This document shows, piece by piece, positions 36,014 to 48,100 of a stretch of 64,000 nt of DNA. The translations under genes and the position numbers were made by a program. How positions within the stretch are numbered: the stretch's first letter is position 1; the number at the start of each line of letters is the position of its first letter. This stretch comes from Thermohahella caldifontis (GTDB taxonomy: Bacteria; Pseudomonadota; Gammaproteobacteria; Pseudomonadales; Oleiphilaceae): assembly GCF_041153465.1 (NCBI RefSeq), contig NZ_CP154858.1, positions 1,612,001 through 1,676,000 on the forward strand, given 5' to 3'. The notes under the pieces were generated by a model, which saw only the letters and a list, made by a program, of their open reading frames with translations, searched no databases and was not told where the DNA came from.

Positions 36014-37134
36014 TCGGCTGCCTCCAGTATCCAGCGCCAGTCCTCTCCCACCGGCCGGGCATCGCGGATATGCCAGCGCGGCGCATCTGCCAGCCGTTCC
36101 AGTCCGGGCAGGCACAGTGCAGAACGCGCTTTCTCGCCCATCAGAAGAGGGGCCTGATACCACCATAGCTCATGTACCCGACGGGCAGCCACAAAGGCAC
36201 CCGCCAGTGTGGCGCCGGCCTCGACCAGCACTTCATTGATTTCCGCTGCACCCAGCGCTTCAAGTATCGTGTCCAGTGGCAGGCGCCCGTCAGCGCCCGG
36301 CTCCAGACTGACCAGCCGTGTCCCGGCACGTCGGGACAGCGCCGCAGCCCTGGCAGCATTCGCGGAAATGGCAGCCGGCGTACAGACAATCCAGACCGGC
36401 CCTTCTGCCCTGAGCAGCGCGGCCTGTTCCGGCATGCGCAGCCGGCTGTCGAGCACCACCCGCAGAGGCTGTTCTCCCCGGCGTCCGATCAGTTCCGCAT
36501 CCCTGACAGTGAGCTGACAGTCATCGGCAAGTACCGTTTCGATACCCGTGATGATGGCCGATGAACGGGCCCGCAGCTTCTGAACATCCCGACGGGCAGC
36601 AGCCCCTGTAATCCACCGGGATTCGCCACTGGCCATGGCCGTCCGGCCATCCAGGCTGGCAGCGAGCTTGACCCGCACCCACGGGGTGCCATGGCGCATG
36701 CGGTGAATGAAACCCGGATTGAGCGCCGCGGCATCCGTTTCCAGAACGCCGGAAGTCGTTTCGATCCCCGCTTGCTGCAATCTTTTCAGACCACGCCCCG
36801 ATACCCGGGGATTGGGATCAACCATGGCGGCCACCACACGCGTCACGCCGGCGCGGATCAGTGCATCTGCACAGGGAGGAGTACGGCCATGATGGCTGCA
36901 GGGCTCCAGCGTGACATAGGCCGTTGCCCCCCTTGCCCGCTCACCGGCGGCCTGCAGTGCGACCACTTCCGCATGGGGGCCGCCCGCCCTGAGGTGGGCG
37001 CCCTCCCCCACGACTTCGCCGTCACGCACCAGCACACAACCGACACGCGGATTGGGATGGGTGGAATACAGTCCCTGTCTGGCCAGTTGGATGGCCCGGC
37101 TCATCCAGCGGGCATCCTCTTGGGGGTTACTCAT
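35998..37134 (-). CDS. ribD: Bifunctional pyrimidine deaminase / reductase RibD
   Basis: Two-step riboflavin enzyme of 378 residues. The deaminase domain has the zinc site HAEVVALQAAG with PCSHHGRTPPCADALI. The reductase domain contains RVKLAASLDGRTAMASGESRWITG and VEAGATLAGAFVAARRV. The ATG at 37134 overlaps the nrdR stop by 8 bp; an upstream in-frame extension inside nrdR is not supported. No FMN riboswitch fits in this tightly packed junction. Confidence 0.94.
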   Translation of the reverse strand: MSNPQEDARWMSRAIQLARQGLYSTHPNPRVGCVLVRDGEVVGEGAHLRAGGPHAEVVALQAAGERARGATAYVTLEPCSHHGRTPPCADALIRAGVTRVVAAMVDPNPRVSGRGLKRLQQAGIETTSGVLETDAAALNPGFIHRMRHGTPWVRVKLAASLDGRTAMASGESRWITGAAARRDVQKLRARSSAIITGIETVLADDCQLTVRDAELIGRRGEQPLRVVLDSRLRMPEQAALLRAEGPVWIVCTPAAISANAARAAALSRRAGTRLVSLEPGADGRLPLDTILEALGAAEINEVLVEAGATLAGAFVAARRVHELWWYQAPLLMGEKARSALCLPGLERLADAPRWHIRDARPVGEDWRWILEAAECSPD

Positions 37135-37597
37135 GCTGTGTGGTCTTGGCGGCCGAGAGCCGGTCAATTTCCTGACGGAATTCATCCAGATCCTGGAAAC
37201 TGCGATACACGGACGCAAAGCGCACGTAGGCGACCTGATCCAGTTCGCGCAGTTCCTCCATGACCTCTTCACCAATCTGGCGCGAGGACACTTCCCGCTC
37301 CCCTGTGGCACGCAACCGGTACTTGATGCGATCCACGGCAGCCTCGATGGCTTCCGTGCTGACCGGCCGCTTTTCCAGCGCTTTCATCATGCCGTTGCGC
37401 AGCTTGTCTTCATCAAACGGGACGCGGGTACCGTCCTGCTTGACCACGCGGGGCATGACCAGCTCGGCCGCCTCATAGGTGGTGAAGCGTTCGGCACAGG
37501 TGGTGCATTCGCGGCGCCGGCGCACCTGGTTGCCTCCCGCCACCAGACGGGAGTCAATCACCTTGGTATCCGCTGCGCCACAAAAGGGGCAATGCAT
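37127..37597 (-). CDS. nrdR: Transcriptional repressor NrdR
   Basis: ATP/dATP-responsive repressor of ribonucleotide reductase genes; 156 residues. The N-terminal zinc ribbon is MHCPFCGAADTKVIDSR...RRRRECTTCAERFTTYE. The ATP-cone follows (PRVVKQDGTRVPFDEDKLRNGMMKALEKRP). It is 9 bp downstream of glyA and overlaps ribD, the usual placement in gammaproteobacteria. Confidence 0.96.
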   Translation of the reverse strand: MHCPFCGAADTKVIDSRLVAGGNQVRRRRECTTCAERFTTYEAAELVMPRVVKQDGTRVPFDEDKLRNGMMKALEKRPVSTEAIEAAVDRIKYRLRATGEREVSSRQIGEEVMEELRELDQVAYVRFASVYRSFQDLDEFRQEIDRLSAAKTTQHE

Positions 37598-37606
37598 GAA
37601 TCCGCC

Positions 37607-38863
37607 TCAGTTGCCGTACACGGGGAAGCGCTTGCAGAGTTCCAGCACCTTTCCGCGTACCGTTTCGATGGTCTGCTCGTTGCTGATGTCATCCAGCACA
37701 TCACAGATCCAGCCGGTCAGTTCACGGGCTTCGGCTTCCTTCATGCCACGCCGGGTGATGGCGGGCGTACCGATGCGCAGACCACTGGTCACGAACGGAG
37801 ACCGGGGATCGTTGGGCACCGCGTTCTTGTTGACGGTAATGTTGGCCCGGCCCAGTGCCGCGTCCGCATCCTTGCCCGTAATGTCGCGCCGGATCAGGTC
37901 CACGAGGAAAAGGTGATCGTCGGTGCCGCCGGAAACAATGTCGTAACCGCGCTCCAGGAAGACCTCCACCATCGCCCGGGCATTGGCCACCACCTGCTTC
38001 TGGTAGGCCTTGAATTCATCGCTCATGGCTTCCTTGAAGCACACCGCCTTGGCGGCGATCACGTGCATCAGCGGGCCGCCCTGGCTTTCCGGGAAGACCG
38101 CAAAGTTGAGCTTCTTCTCCAGCTCTTCGTTGGCTTTCGCCAGAATCAGGCCGCCACGGGGACCACCCAGTGTCTTGTGGGTGGTGGTCGTGGTCACATC
38201 CGCAATCCTTACCGGACTCGGATAGACACCCGCCGCCACGAGACCGGCAATGTGCGCCATGTCCACCATCAGGTAGGCGCCCACCTCGTCGGCGATGTCG
38301 CGGAAACGCTGCCAGTCCACGATGCGGGAGTAGGCGGAAAAGCCGGCCACGATCATGCGGGGCTTGTGTTCGCGTGCCAGACGGGCCACTTCCTCATAAT
38401 CGATCTCGCCGGTTTCCGGATTCAGGCCATACTGGACAGCCTTGTAGATCCGGCCTGAGAAGCTGACCGGGGCACCGTGCGTCAGGTGACCACCATGGGC
38501 CAGACTCATGCCCAGCACCACATCACCCGGCTGGCAGAGGGCCATGTAGACCGCCGCGTTGGCCTGGGAGCCGGAGTGGGGCTGAACGTTGGCGTAGTCG
38601 GCCCCGAACAGTGCCTTGGCCCGGTCGATGGCCAGCTGTTCGACCTTGTCCACGTACTCGCAACCGCCGTAGTAACGCTTGCCGGGATAGCCTTCCGCAT
38701 ACTTGTTGGTCAGCACCGAACCCTGCGCAGCCATTACGAGAGGGCTGGTGTAATTTTCAGACGCGATCAGCTCGATATGCTCTTCCTGACGGCGGCGTTC
38801 GCCTTCCATTGCGTCCCACAGTTCCGGATCAAAAGATGCGATCGTCAAGTCTTTGTCAAACAT
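37607..38863 (-). CDS. glyA: Serine hydroxymethyltransferase
   Basis: PLP enzyme interconverting serine and glycine with tetrahydrofolate; 418 residues. Motifs: ELIASENYTSPLVMAAQGS, NKYAEGYPGKRYYGGCEYVD, and the PLP-lysine segment TTTTHKTLGGPRGG. First gene of the glyA-nrdR-ribDEBH-nusB-thiL-pgpA run. A TAAAAT box lies about 65 bp upstream on the minus strand (near 38927-38932), but no good -35 partner was found. Confidence 0.97.
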   Translation of the reverse strand: MFDKDLTIASFDPELWDAMEGERRRQEEHIELIASENYTSPLVMAAQGSVLTNKYAEGYPGKRYYGGCEYVDKVEQLAIDRAKALFGADYANVQPHSGSQANAAVYMALCQPGDVVLGMSLAHGGHLTHGAPVSFSGRIYKAVQYGLNPETGEIDYEEVARLAREHKPRMIVAGFSAYSRIVDWQRFRDIADEVGAYLMVDMAHIAGLVAAGVYPSPVRIADVTTTTTHKTLGGPRGGLILAKANEELEKKLNFAVFPESQGGPLMHVIAAKAVCFKEAMSDEFKAYQKQVVANARAMVEVFLERGYDIVSGGTDDHLFLVDLIRRDITGKDADAALGRANITVNKNAVPNDPRSPFVTSGLRIGTPAITRRGMKEAEARELTGWICDVLDDISNEQTIETVRGKVLELCKRFPVYGN

Positions 38864-39046
38864 CGGTAGCCTCTGTTATTGCGTAATGGGGTGCCGACCA
38901 GTTGTCCCGGCGGTGAGGAGCGACCATTTTACTGAAAAACACCCGCGACCGCACCCGTCTTTTGGTGAAAGCGTGTTCGCGGTACAGGGCTGCCGGATCC
39001 TGCGCCACATCAGGGGGTCCCGTGTGCCTGCTGGTGTGCCTGCCGG

Positions 39047-39075
39047 TTGCCTCGCACCGTCCTTTGGGCTACTTT
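39047..39075 (+). promoter_or_regulatory. Putative sigma-70 promoter of ettA
   Basis: TTGCCT (39047-39052) and TACTTT (39070-39075) with a 17-bp spacer, 46 bp upstream of the ettA ATG, in the 257-bp gap divergent from glyA. Apart from this and the glyA upstream sequence I see nothing in the gap. Confidence 0.45.
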
Positions 39076-39120
39076 ATCGGCCAGTTCATTCATTTCTTTT
39101 TTCCCCGAGGATTCCAGCAA

Positions 39121-40781
<1,661 letters not shown>

Positions 40782-40788
40782 TGCCTGA

Positions 40789-40810
40789 GGCCGGCAGCCT
40801 TCTGCCGGCC
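40789..40810. terminator. Hairpin after ettA
   Basis: GGCCGGCAG-CCTT-CTGCCGGCC forms a perfect 9-bp stem 7 bp after the ettA stop. It has no clear T-tract, so it may be only a weak terminator or a 3' stabilising hairpin. Confidence 0.45.
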
Positions 40811-40863
40811 GTGCATTTCCCCACGGGATTGTCTATCCTGAACACAGCAGACAGGAGAAGATC

Positions 40864-41214
40864 ATGCCCGAAAATCGCCGCCAGTTCAGCCGCATTCCCT
40901 TTGACGCGCCCGCCCGGCTGGAAAAGCCGGACGGAACGTTCGCGGAAGTCACGCTGATAGATATCTGTCTGAAAGGCGTGCTCATTGCCGCCCCGGAAGG
41001 TTTTGCGCCGGAAGCCGCAACGCTGACGCTGCCCCTGGATGACCAGACACGCATCTGCATGGAGGTCAGCCGCGTCCATCAGGAGGAAGACCGGTTGGGT
41101 TACCGCTGCGATCACATTGATCTGGACAGCGTGGCCGCACTGCGCAGGCTGGTGGAACTGAACCTGGGGGACACCGATCTGCTGGACCGGGAATTCGGCG
41201 CTCTGCTCAGATAA
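40864..41214 (+). CDS. PilZ-domain protein
   Basis: Stand-alone PilZ-type domain of 116 residues; ATG at 40864 follows AGGAGAAGATC. The c-di-GMP-binding RxxxR motif is present as R6-QFS-R10 in NRRQFSRIPFDAPARL. The second motif, normally (D/N)xSxxG, reads D33-I-C35-L-K-G38, with Cys in place of Ser. The last 30 residues are helical. PilZ proteins relay c-di-GMP to motility, pili or exopolysaccharide; the partner here is unknown. Its stop overlaps the convergent radA stop by 8 bp. Confidence 0.82.
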   Translation: MPENRRQFSRIPFDAPARLEKPDGTFAEVTLIDICLKGVLIAAPEGFAPEAATLTLPLDDQTRICMEVSRVHQEEDRLGYRCDHIDLDSVAALRRLVELNLGDTDLLDREFGALLR

Positions 41215-42571
41215 GCTCGAGCGCTTCGGAAAGCCTCTCCACAGGCGTCACCCGCACGCCCTCGGGCAACTGCCGCACACGGTTCCCCTTGGGTATGATG
41301 GCATGGCGGAAGCCATGCTTGGCCGCCTCGAGCACCCTTTCCTGACCATTCTGAACCGGGCGCACCTCGCCGGAAAGCCCCACCTCTCCGAACACGACCC
41401 AGTCCCGGGGCACGACCCGCGACTTGAAACTGGAGGCAACCGCAAGCAGTCCGGCCAGATCCGCACTGGTTTCCGTCACCTTGACGCCGCCGACCACGTT
41501 CAGATACACATCCTGATCACCGCAGTGCAGTCCGCCATGGCGGTGCATGACCGCCAGAAGCATGGCCAGTCGCTGGGGGTCCTGTCCCACCGCCAGACGC
41601 CGTGGCGCGCTGCCGATGGCCTGATCCACCAGCGCCTGAATTTCCACCAGCAGCGGCCGCGTGCCTTCCCAGAGCACCGTCACCACACTGCCCGGCGCCG
41701 GATTCTCATCCCGGTTCAGAAAGATGGCACTGGGATTGCGCACTTCCTTCAGGCCCGAATCCATCATGGCAAACACCCCCAGCTCGTTGACCGCCCCAAA
41801 GCGGTTTTTCTGGGCGCGCAGGGTTCGGTAACGGGAATCCGCGCCGCCTTCGAGCATGAGCAAAGCGTCGATGATGTGCTCCAGAACCTTGGGACCGGCC
41901 AGAGAGCCATCCTTGGTGACGTGGCCGACGATCAGCAAGGCCGTCCCCGTCTGCTTGGCAAAACGGGTCAGTGCCGCAGCCGCTTCCCGAACCTGACTGA
42001 CGCTTCCGGGGGCCGACTGAATGGCCGGGTTGAACATCACCTGAATGCTGTCGATGACCAGAATGCGGGGTTGCTCGGCCTGTGCCGTGACCAGAATGCG
42101 CTCCACATCCGTTTCGCTCATGACCTTGAGCGCATCCACCGGCAATCCCAGACGCCGGGCGCGCAGGGCGACCTGCTGCAGAGATTCCTCACCGGTCACA
42201 TAGAGCACCGGATAGCGCTGCGCCAGCCCGGCCAGTGTCATCAGCAGAAGCGTACTTTTGCCCGCCCCCGGATGGCCACCCAGCAGAACCACGGAGCCGG
42301 GAACGATACCACCGCCCAGCACACGGTCCAGCTCGCCCATTCCGGTGGAAATCCGTGGCACATCGGAAACATCCACCTCGGCCAGCGTGCGCACTTCGGA
42401 ACGCTCGCCGGCATAACCCGATGCCGGTCCCGACGGCCGGGAGGCCGGGACACGCGACTCACGGAATTCGGTGACGGTGTTCCACTCACCACAGGCACCG
42501 CACTGACCCTGCCAGCGCGGATAGTCCGCACCACACTGGGTGCAGACGAAGCGGGTCCTGGGTTTGGCCAT
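41207..42571 (-). CDS. radA: DNA repair protein RadA/Sms
   Basis: RecA-like branch-migration helicase acting in recombinational repair; 454 residues. Order: N-terminal zinc finger CTQCGADYPRWQGQCGAC, Walker A GGHPGAGKSTL, the RadA-specific KNRFGAVNELGVF, and a C-terminal Lon-protease-like domain (PRDWVVFGEVGLSGEVRPV). ATG shares one base with the hemE stop (TGATG). Confidence 0.95.
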   Translation of the reverse strand: MAKPRTRFVCTQCGADYPRWQGQCGACGEWNTVTEFRESRVPASRPSGPASGYAGERSEVRTLAEVDVSDVPRISTGMGELDRVLGGGIVPGSVVLLGGHPGAGKSTLLLMTLAGLAQRYPVLYVTGEESLQQVALRARRLGLPVDALKVMSETDVERILVTAQAEQPRILVIDSIQVMFNPAIQSAPGSVSQVREAAAALTRFAKQTGTALLIVGHVTKDGSLAGPKVLEHIIDALLMLEGGADSRYRTLRAQKNRFGAVNELGVFAMMDSGLKEVRNPSAIFLNRDENPAPGSVVTVLWEGTRPLLVEIQALVDQAIGSAPRRLAVGQDPQRLAMLLAVMHRHGGLHCGDQDVYLNVVGGVKVTETSADLAGLLAVASSFKSRVVPRDWVVFGEVGLSGEVRPVQNGQERVLEAAKHGFRHAIIPKGNRVRQLPEGVRVTPVERLSEALELI

Positions 42572-43641
42572 CAGTGCTCCCGGTGGTACGGCTCGCTGAG
42601 CTCATGGACCGCATCAATCATGGCCGCGGCATGAGCGGGGTCAATATCCGGCGTAATGCCGTGCCCCAGATTGAACACATGTCCGCTGCCCTGGCCATAA
42701 CGCTCCAGAATACTGGCCACCTTGCTGCGGATCACTTCGGGCGAGGCCCGCAAAACAGCCGGATCCAGGTTGCCCTGCAACGCCACACGACTGCCCACAC
42801 GCTGACGCGCCTGACCGATGTCCGTGGTCCAGTCCAGTCCCACGGCATCACAGCCGCTGTCCGCAATGCTTTCGAGCCACTGCCCCCCGTTCTTGGTAAA
42901 CAGGATGACCGGAACCCTGCGTCCGTCATGCTCACGAATCAGACCGTTCACAATCTTCTTCATGTATGCCAGGGAAAAGACCTGATAGTCATCCCAGGCC
43001 AGCGCACCGCCCCAGGTGTCGAAGATCTGGACGGCCTGAGCTCCGGCACGAATCTGGGCGTTGAGATAATCGGTGACCGCCGTGGCCAGTTTGTCCAGCA
43101 GGGCATGCATGACTTCCGGCTGTGTGAACATCAGTGTCTTGCAGGCTGCAAAATCACGGCTGCTGCCGCCTTCCACCATGTAGGTTGCCAACGTCCAGGG
43201 ACTGCCGGAGAAACCTATCAGCGGCACCCGGCCATTCAGCGCACGACGGATGGTACGCACCGCATTCATGACATAATCCAGATCCCGCTCGGCATCCGGT
43301 ACGGGGAGATTGACCACATCCGCCTCGCTCCGCACTGCCTTGTGGAACCGCGGCCCCTCGCCGGCCTCGAAATAGAGCCCGAGCCCCATGGCATCGGGAA
43401 TGGTGAGAATGTCCGAAAACAGGATGGCGGCATCCAGATCAAAGCGCTCCAGCGGCTGCAGGGTCACTTCACAGGCCAGCTCCGCATTCCTGCACAGATC
43501 CATGAAGCTGCCTGCACGCTCACGGGTGGCCCGGTATTCCGGCAGGTAACGCCCGGCCTGACGCATCATCCAAACGGGAGTCCGGTCCACCGGCTGCCGC
43601 AGCAGGGCGCGCAAAAAGCGATCATTCTTCAGTTCAGCCAT
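42571..43641 (-). CDS. hemE: Uroporphyrinogen decarboxylase HemE
   Basis: Converts uroporphyrinogen III to coproporphyrinogen III in heme synthesis; 356 residues. The start is taken as the ATG at 43641 (MAELKNDRFLRALLRQPVDR), 6 nt after AAGTGAG; ATGs at 43647 and 43662 are in frame. Motifs: PVWMMRQAGRYLPEYRATR, LFSDILTIPDAMGLGL, GFSGSPWTLATYM and FTKNGGQWLE. Downstream of the gltBD terminator and followed by radA. Confidence 0.96.
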   Translation of the reverse strand: MAELKNDRFLRALLRQPVDRTPVWMMRQAGRYLPEYRATRERAGSFMDLCRNAELACEVTLQPLERFDLDAAILFSDILTIPDAMGLGLYFEAGEGPRFHKAVRSEADVVNLPVPDAERDLDYVMNAVRTIRRALNGRVPLIGFSGSPWTLATYMVEGGSSRDFAACKTLMFTQPEVMHALLDKLATAVTDYLNAQIRAGAQAVQIFDTWGGALAWDDYQVFSLAYMKKIVNGLIREHDGRRVPVILFTKNGGQWLESIADSGCDAVGLDWTTDIGQARQRVGSRVALQGNLDPAVLRASPEVIRSKVASILERYGQGSGHVFNLGHGITPDIDPAHAAAMIDAVHELSEPYHREH

Positions 43642-43664
43642 AGCCATCTCACTTGGTTCCAAAT

Positions 43665-43695
43665 AAAAAGGGCATGGTAGGATATACCATGCCCC
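43665..43695 (-). terminator. Intrinsic terminator after gltB-gltD
   Basis: On the minus strand GGGCATGGTA-TATCC-TACCATGCCC forms a 10-bp stem followed by TTTTTATTT. It lies between gltD and hemE and ends the gltBD transcript. Confidence 0.85.
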
Positions 43696-43721
43696 GGGGC
43701 AACGTCTTGACCTCGGGCAGC

Positions 43722-45140
43722 TCAGACGCCAAGGAAGTCGAGAATACCCTCTGCTGCCTTGCGGCCTTCCGCAATGGCCGTGACGACCAGATCCGAACCC
43801 CGCACCATGTCACCACCCGCAAAGATCTTGGGATTGGTGGTCTGATAGGGATAGGTCTGATCTTCCGGTGCCACCACACGGCCACTTTCATCCAGCTCGA
43901 TGCCGAGCTCCTGCATCCAGGGGGCCGGAGAAGGACGGAAACCGAAAGCGATCAGCACCGCGTCACATTCAACAACCTCTTCACTGCCCGGCACGACCTG
44001 GGGTCTGCGGCGGCCGTTTTCATCCGGCTCGCCCAGTTCGGTACGCACCAGTTTCACGCCTTCCACGTGATCCTCGCCAACGATGGCTACCGGCTGTACG
44101 TTGAACATGAACTCCACGCCCTCTTCACGTGCATTGGCCACCTCGCGGCGGGAGCCCGGCATGTTGGCCTCGTCCCGACGATAGGCACAGACGACCCGGG
44201 TCGCACCCTGCCGGATGGACGTCCGGTTACAGTCCATCGCCGTGTCACCACCGCCCAGCACAACAACCCGCTTGCCCTTCATGTCAATGAAGGTCTCGCC
44301 TTCTTCCAGCAGGCCCAGGTTGCGCTTGACGTTGGAGACCAGGAACGGCAGGGCTTCGTAAACGCCCGGCAGATCCTCGCCCGGGAATCCGCCCTTCATG
44401 TAGGTGTAGGTGCCCATGCCCATGAAGACGGCATCATACTCGTCCAGCAGCTGGTCGATGGTCACATCCCTGCCGACCTCGGTGTTGAGACGGAACTCCA
44501 CGCCCATGTACTCGAAAATCTCGCGGCGGCGACGGATGACCGCCTTGTCGAGCTTGAACTCGGGGATACCGAAGGTGAGCAGGCCGCCGATTTCCGGATT
44601 GCGGTCGAAGACCACCGGCGTGACACCATTGCGCACCAGAATGTCCGCACAGGCCAGACCGGCCGGGCCGGCGCCGATCACTGCCACCCGCTTGTCGGTC
44701 CTGACGACCTTGGACATGTCGGGCTTCCAGCCCATTTCGAACGCCTTGTCGGTGATATATTTCTCCACCGCGCCGATGGTGACCGCACCGAAACCGTCAT
44801 TGAGGGTGCAGGAGCCTTCACAAAGCCGGTCCTGGGGACACACCCGGCCGCAGACTTCCGGCAGGGAGTTGGTCTGATGGCACAGCTCCACCGCCTCGAG
44901 AATGTTCCCTTCCGCGGCCAGCTTGAGCCAGTTCGGAATGTAGTTGTGCACCGGGCACTTCCACTCGCAGTAGGGATTCCCGCATTCCAGGCAGCGATGC
45001 GCCTGCTCGGCCACCTCGGGCGGCTCGTAGGGTTCATAGATCTCCACGAACTCGATCTTGCGCTTCTCGAGCGGAATCTTTTTCGGGTCGCGGCGCTCTA
45101 CATCCAGAAACTGGAAAGTATTGTTCAGACGTTTTGTCAT
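43722..45140 (-). CDS. gltD: Glutamate synthase small subunit
   Basis: NADPH-dependent beta subunit of GOGAT, feeding electrons to GltB; 472 residues. The N-terminal Fe-S region has CLECGNPYCEWKCPVHNYIP and a second cysteine group (CGRVCPQDRLCEGSC). The FAD motif is VAVIGAGPAGLACADIL and the NADPH motif VVVLGGGDTAMDCNRT. It follows gltB by 36 bp. Confidence 0.96.
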   Translation of the reverse strand: MTKRLNNTFQFLDVERRDPKKIPLEKRKIEFVEIYEPYEPPEVAEQAHRCLECGNPYCEWKCPVHNYIPNWLKLAAEGNILEAVELCHQTNSLPEVCGRVCPQDRLCEGSCTLNDGFGAVTIGAVEKYITDKAFEMGWKPDMSKVVRTDKRVAVIGAGPAGLACADILVRNGVTPVVFDRNPEIGGLLTFGIPEFKLDKAVIRRRREIFEYMGVEFRLNTEVGRDVTIDQLLDEYDAVFMGMGTYTYMKGGFPGEDLPGVYEALPFLVSNVKRNLGLLEEGETFIDMKGKRVVVLGGGDTAMDCNRTSIRQGATRVVCAYRRDEANMPGSRREVANAREEGVEFMFNVQPVAIVGEDHVEGVKLVRTELGEPDENGRRRPQVVPGSEEVVECDAVLIAFGFRPSPAPWMQELGIELDESGRVVAPEDQTYPYQTTNPKIFAGGDMVRGSDLVVTAIAEGRKAAEGILDFLGV

Positions 45141-45176
45141 GTCGTTCTACCTCGTATCCGTTTGCCGGTTCACCCG

Positions 45177-48100
45177 TTACTCGGGCCGCGCCCGTGTGCT
45201 GTTGAGCAGATCGCCCAGGCTAGCTGCCTTGGGCTTCACCAGCCAGAAACGCGCAACATAATCATCGAAGTTGTCGAGAATGCCCGCGGCCCACAGGCTG
45301 CCGGTTTCTGCGACATGCTCGGCAATGACTTCCCTGAGGTAATTGCGGTAGCCCTCCATCGCCTCGGTGGTGATGCGATGAATTTCCACCAGCTCGTGGT
45401 TGTACCGGTCAACGAAACGGTGATCGAGATCGAGGACGAAAGCAAATCCCCCGGTCATGCCCGCACCGAAGTTGTAACCCGTCCGTCCGAGTACGGTGAC
45501 CACGCCGCCCGTCATGTATTCGCAGCAGTGATCCCCTGCACCTTCCACCACCGCAAAGGCACCGGAGTTGCGAACCGCGAAGCGCTCGCCGGCCGTACCT
45601 GCGGCAAAGAGCTTGCCACCGGTGGCACCGTAGAGACAGGTGTTACCCACAATGGCCGTATCCTGGCTCTCGAAGGCGCTGTTCTCGGGCGGGCGCACGA
45701 CCAGCTTGCCTCCGGTCATGCCCTTGCCCACGTAGTCGTTGGCATCCCCGGTGAGAATCATGTGCAGCCCCCCGGCGTTCCAGACACCGAAGGACTGGCC
45801 AGCCGTCCCTTCCAGATGCAGGACAATGGGCGTGTCCGCCATCCCCTGATTGCCATACCGTTTGGCAATTTCACCGGATATGCGCGCACCGATGGAGCGG
45901 TCGCAGTTGGTGACGCGGAAACGGAACTCTCCGCCCGAGCGGGACTCAATGGCCGGCAGTACCTCACTGACCATCTTCTCCGCCAGGACACCCTTGTCAA
46001 AGGGCACGTTACGTGCCACCTGACAGGTATGGGGCTTCTCTGCCGGAATGGCATCATTGCGCAGCAGCGGCGTCAGATCGAGGCGCTTGTGACGCTCGGT
46101 CTTGCCCGGCAGCACATCCAGCAGGTCAGTGCGTCCCACCAGTTCCTCCAGCGTGCGGACACCCAGCCGGGCCATCCACTCGCGGGTTTCACGTGCCACG
46201 AAGCGGAAATAGTTCTTCACCGCATCGACGGTACCACGGAAGTGCTTGGCGCGCAGTTCCTCGTTCTGGGTGGCAATACCGGTCGCACAGTTGTTCAGGT
46301 GACAGATGCGCAGGTACTTGCACCCGAGCACCACCATGGGCACCGTACCGAAGCCAAAGCTCTCGGCCCCCAGCATGGCGGCCTTCACCACATCCAGACC
46401 GGTCTTGAGACCACCGTCCGTCTGCAAGCGCACGAAGCCACGCAAATCGTTGGCGCGCAGGGCCTGATGTGCTTCAGACAGGCCCAGCTCCCAGGGGGAA
46501 CCCGCATAGCGGATGGAGGTCAGCGGACTTGCGCCGGTCCCGCCATCGTAGCCGGAGATGGTAATGAGATCCGCATAGGCCTTGGCCACACCCGCAGCGA
46601 TGGTACCTACCCCCGGCTCGGAGACCAGCTTTACGGAGACCAGCGCATCCGGGTTGACCTGCTTGAGGTCAAAGATGAGCTGTGCCAGATCCTCGATGGA
46701 ATAGATATCGTGGTGCGGCGGCGGTGAAATCAGCGTCACACCGGGCACGGAAAAACGCAGCGTCGCAATGAGCTTGTTCACCTTGCCGCCGGGCAGCTGA
46801 CCGCCCTCACCGGGCTTGGCGCCCTGGGCAATCTTGATCTGCAGCACCTCGGCGTTGGTCAGGTAGTGCGGTGTCACCCCAAAGCGCCCGGATGCCACCT
46901 GCTTGATCTTGGATTGCTTGACGGTACCGTACCGGGCCGGGTCTTCCCCGCCCTCACCGGAGTTGGAGCGACCGCCCAGCTCGTTCATGGCCTGGGCCAG
47001 CGCTTCGTGAGCCTCGGGGCCCAGTGCACCGATGGACATGGCCGCCGTATCGAAACGCTTGAACAAGGCTTCTTCGGGCTCGACCTCATCCAGCGGCAAC
47101 GGCTCGTCTGCCAGCTTCAGAGACAGCAGGTCACGCAGCGCCGTGACGGGCCGGTTGTTCACCAGCGCCGCAAACTCCTGATAGGCCCCGTAATCACCCG
47201 TGGTGGTGGCATGCTGCAGTGTTTTCACCACATCCGGATTGAAGGCGTGGTATTCCTGGCCATGGATGTACTTCAGTATGCCGCCGGGAAGAATCGGCTT
47301 GCGCGGCGTCCACGCCTGACGCGCCAGCCATTCCTGATCCTTCTGGAAGTCGTAGAAGTTGGCACCCTGAATGCGGCTGGCAACGCCCCTGAAGCACAGG
47401 TCGACCACCTCATCCGCCAGACCCACGGCCTCGAACAGTTGAGCACCGCGATAGGAGGCAATGGTGGAGATCCCCATCTTGGAGAGGATCTTGAGCAGCC
47501 CCTTGTTGATACCCTTGCGATAGTTGTTCTTCGCCTGCACCGGATCCATGAGCATGTCGCCCTTGCGGATCAGGTCGTTGAGTACCTGGTAGGCCAGGTA
47601 CGGGTAAACGGCTGTGGCACCGAAACCGATGAGCACCGCAAAATGATGCGGGTCACGCGCCCAAGCGGTTTCGACAATGATGTTGGAGTCACAGCGCAGC
47701 CCTTTCTCGACCAGACGGTGATGCACGGCACCCGTGGCCATGAAGGCATTGATGGGCAGTTCGTCCTGACTCAGATGGTTGTCACTCAGTACCAGCAGCA
47801 CATACCCTTCACGCACCGCCTGCTCCGCAGCGTCTGCCACATCAATGATGGCCTGCTTCAGCCCCCGCTCCGGGCGGAACGACAACGGAATGCGCTTGAC
47901 CCGGAATTCATCATGGGTGTTGTTCAGAAGACGATCGAACTTGGCGGGCGAGAGCACCGGTGTTGTCAGAATGATCCGGCGCGCATGCTCCGGTGTTTCC
48001 TCGAAGATGTTGCGCTCTGCACCCAGGCAGGTTTCCAGTGACATGACCACCGTTTCCCGGAGGGGGTCGATGGGCGGGTTGGTCACCTGCGCAAATTTCT

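Noticed and set aside
37100..37140. An FMN riboswitch before ribD or ribB
   Set aside because: ribD overlaps nrdR, and the ribE-ribB gap is only 12 bp, leaving no room for the element.
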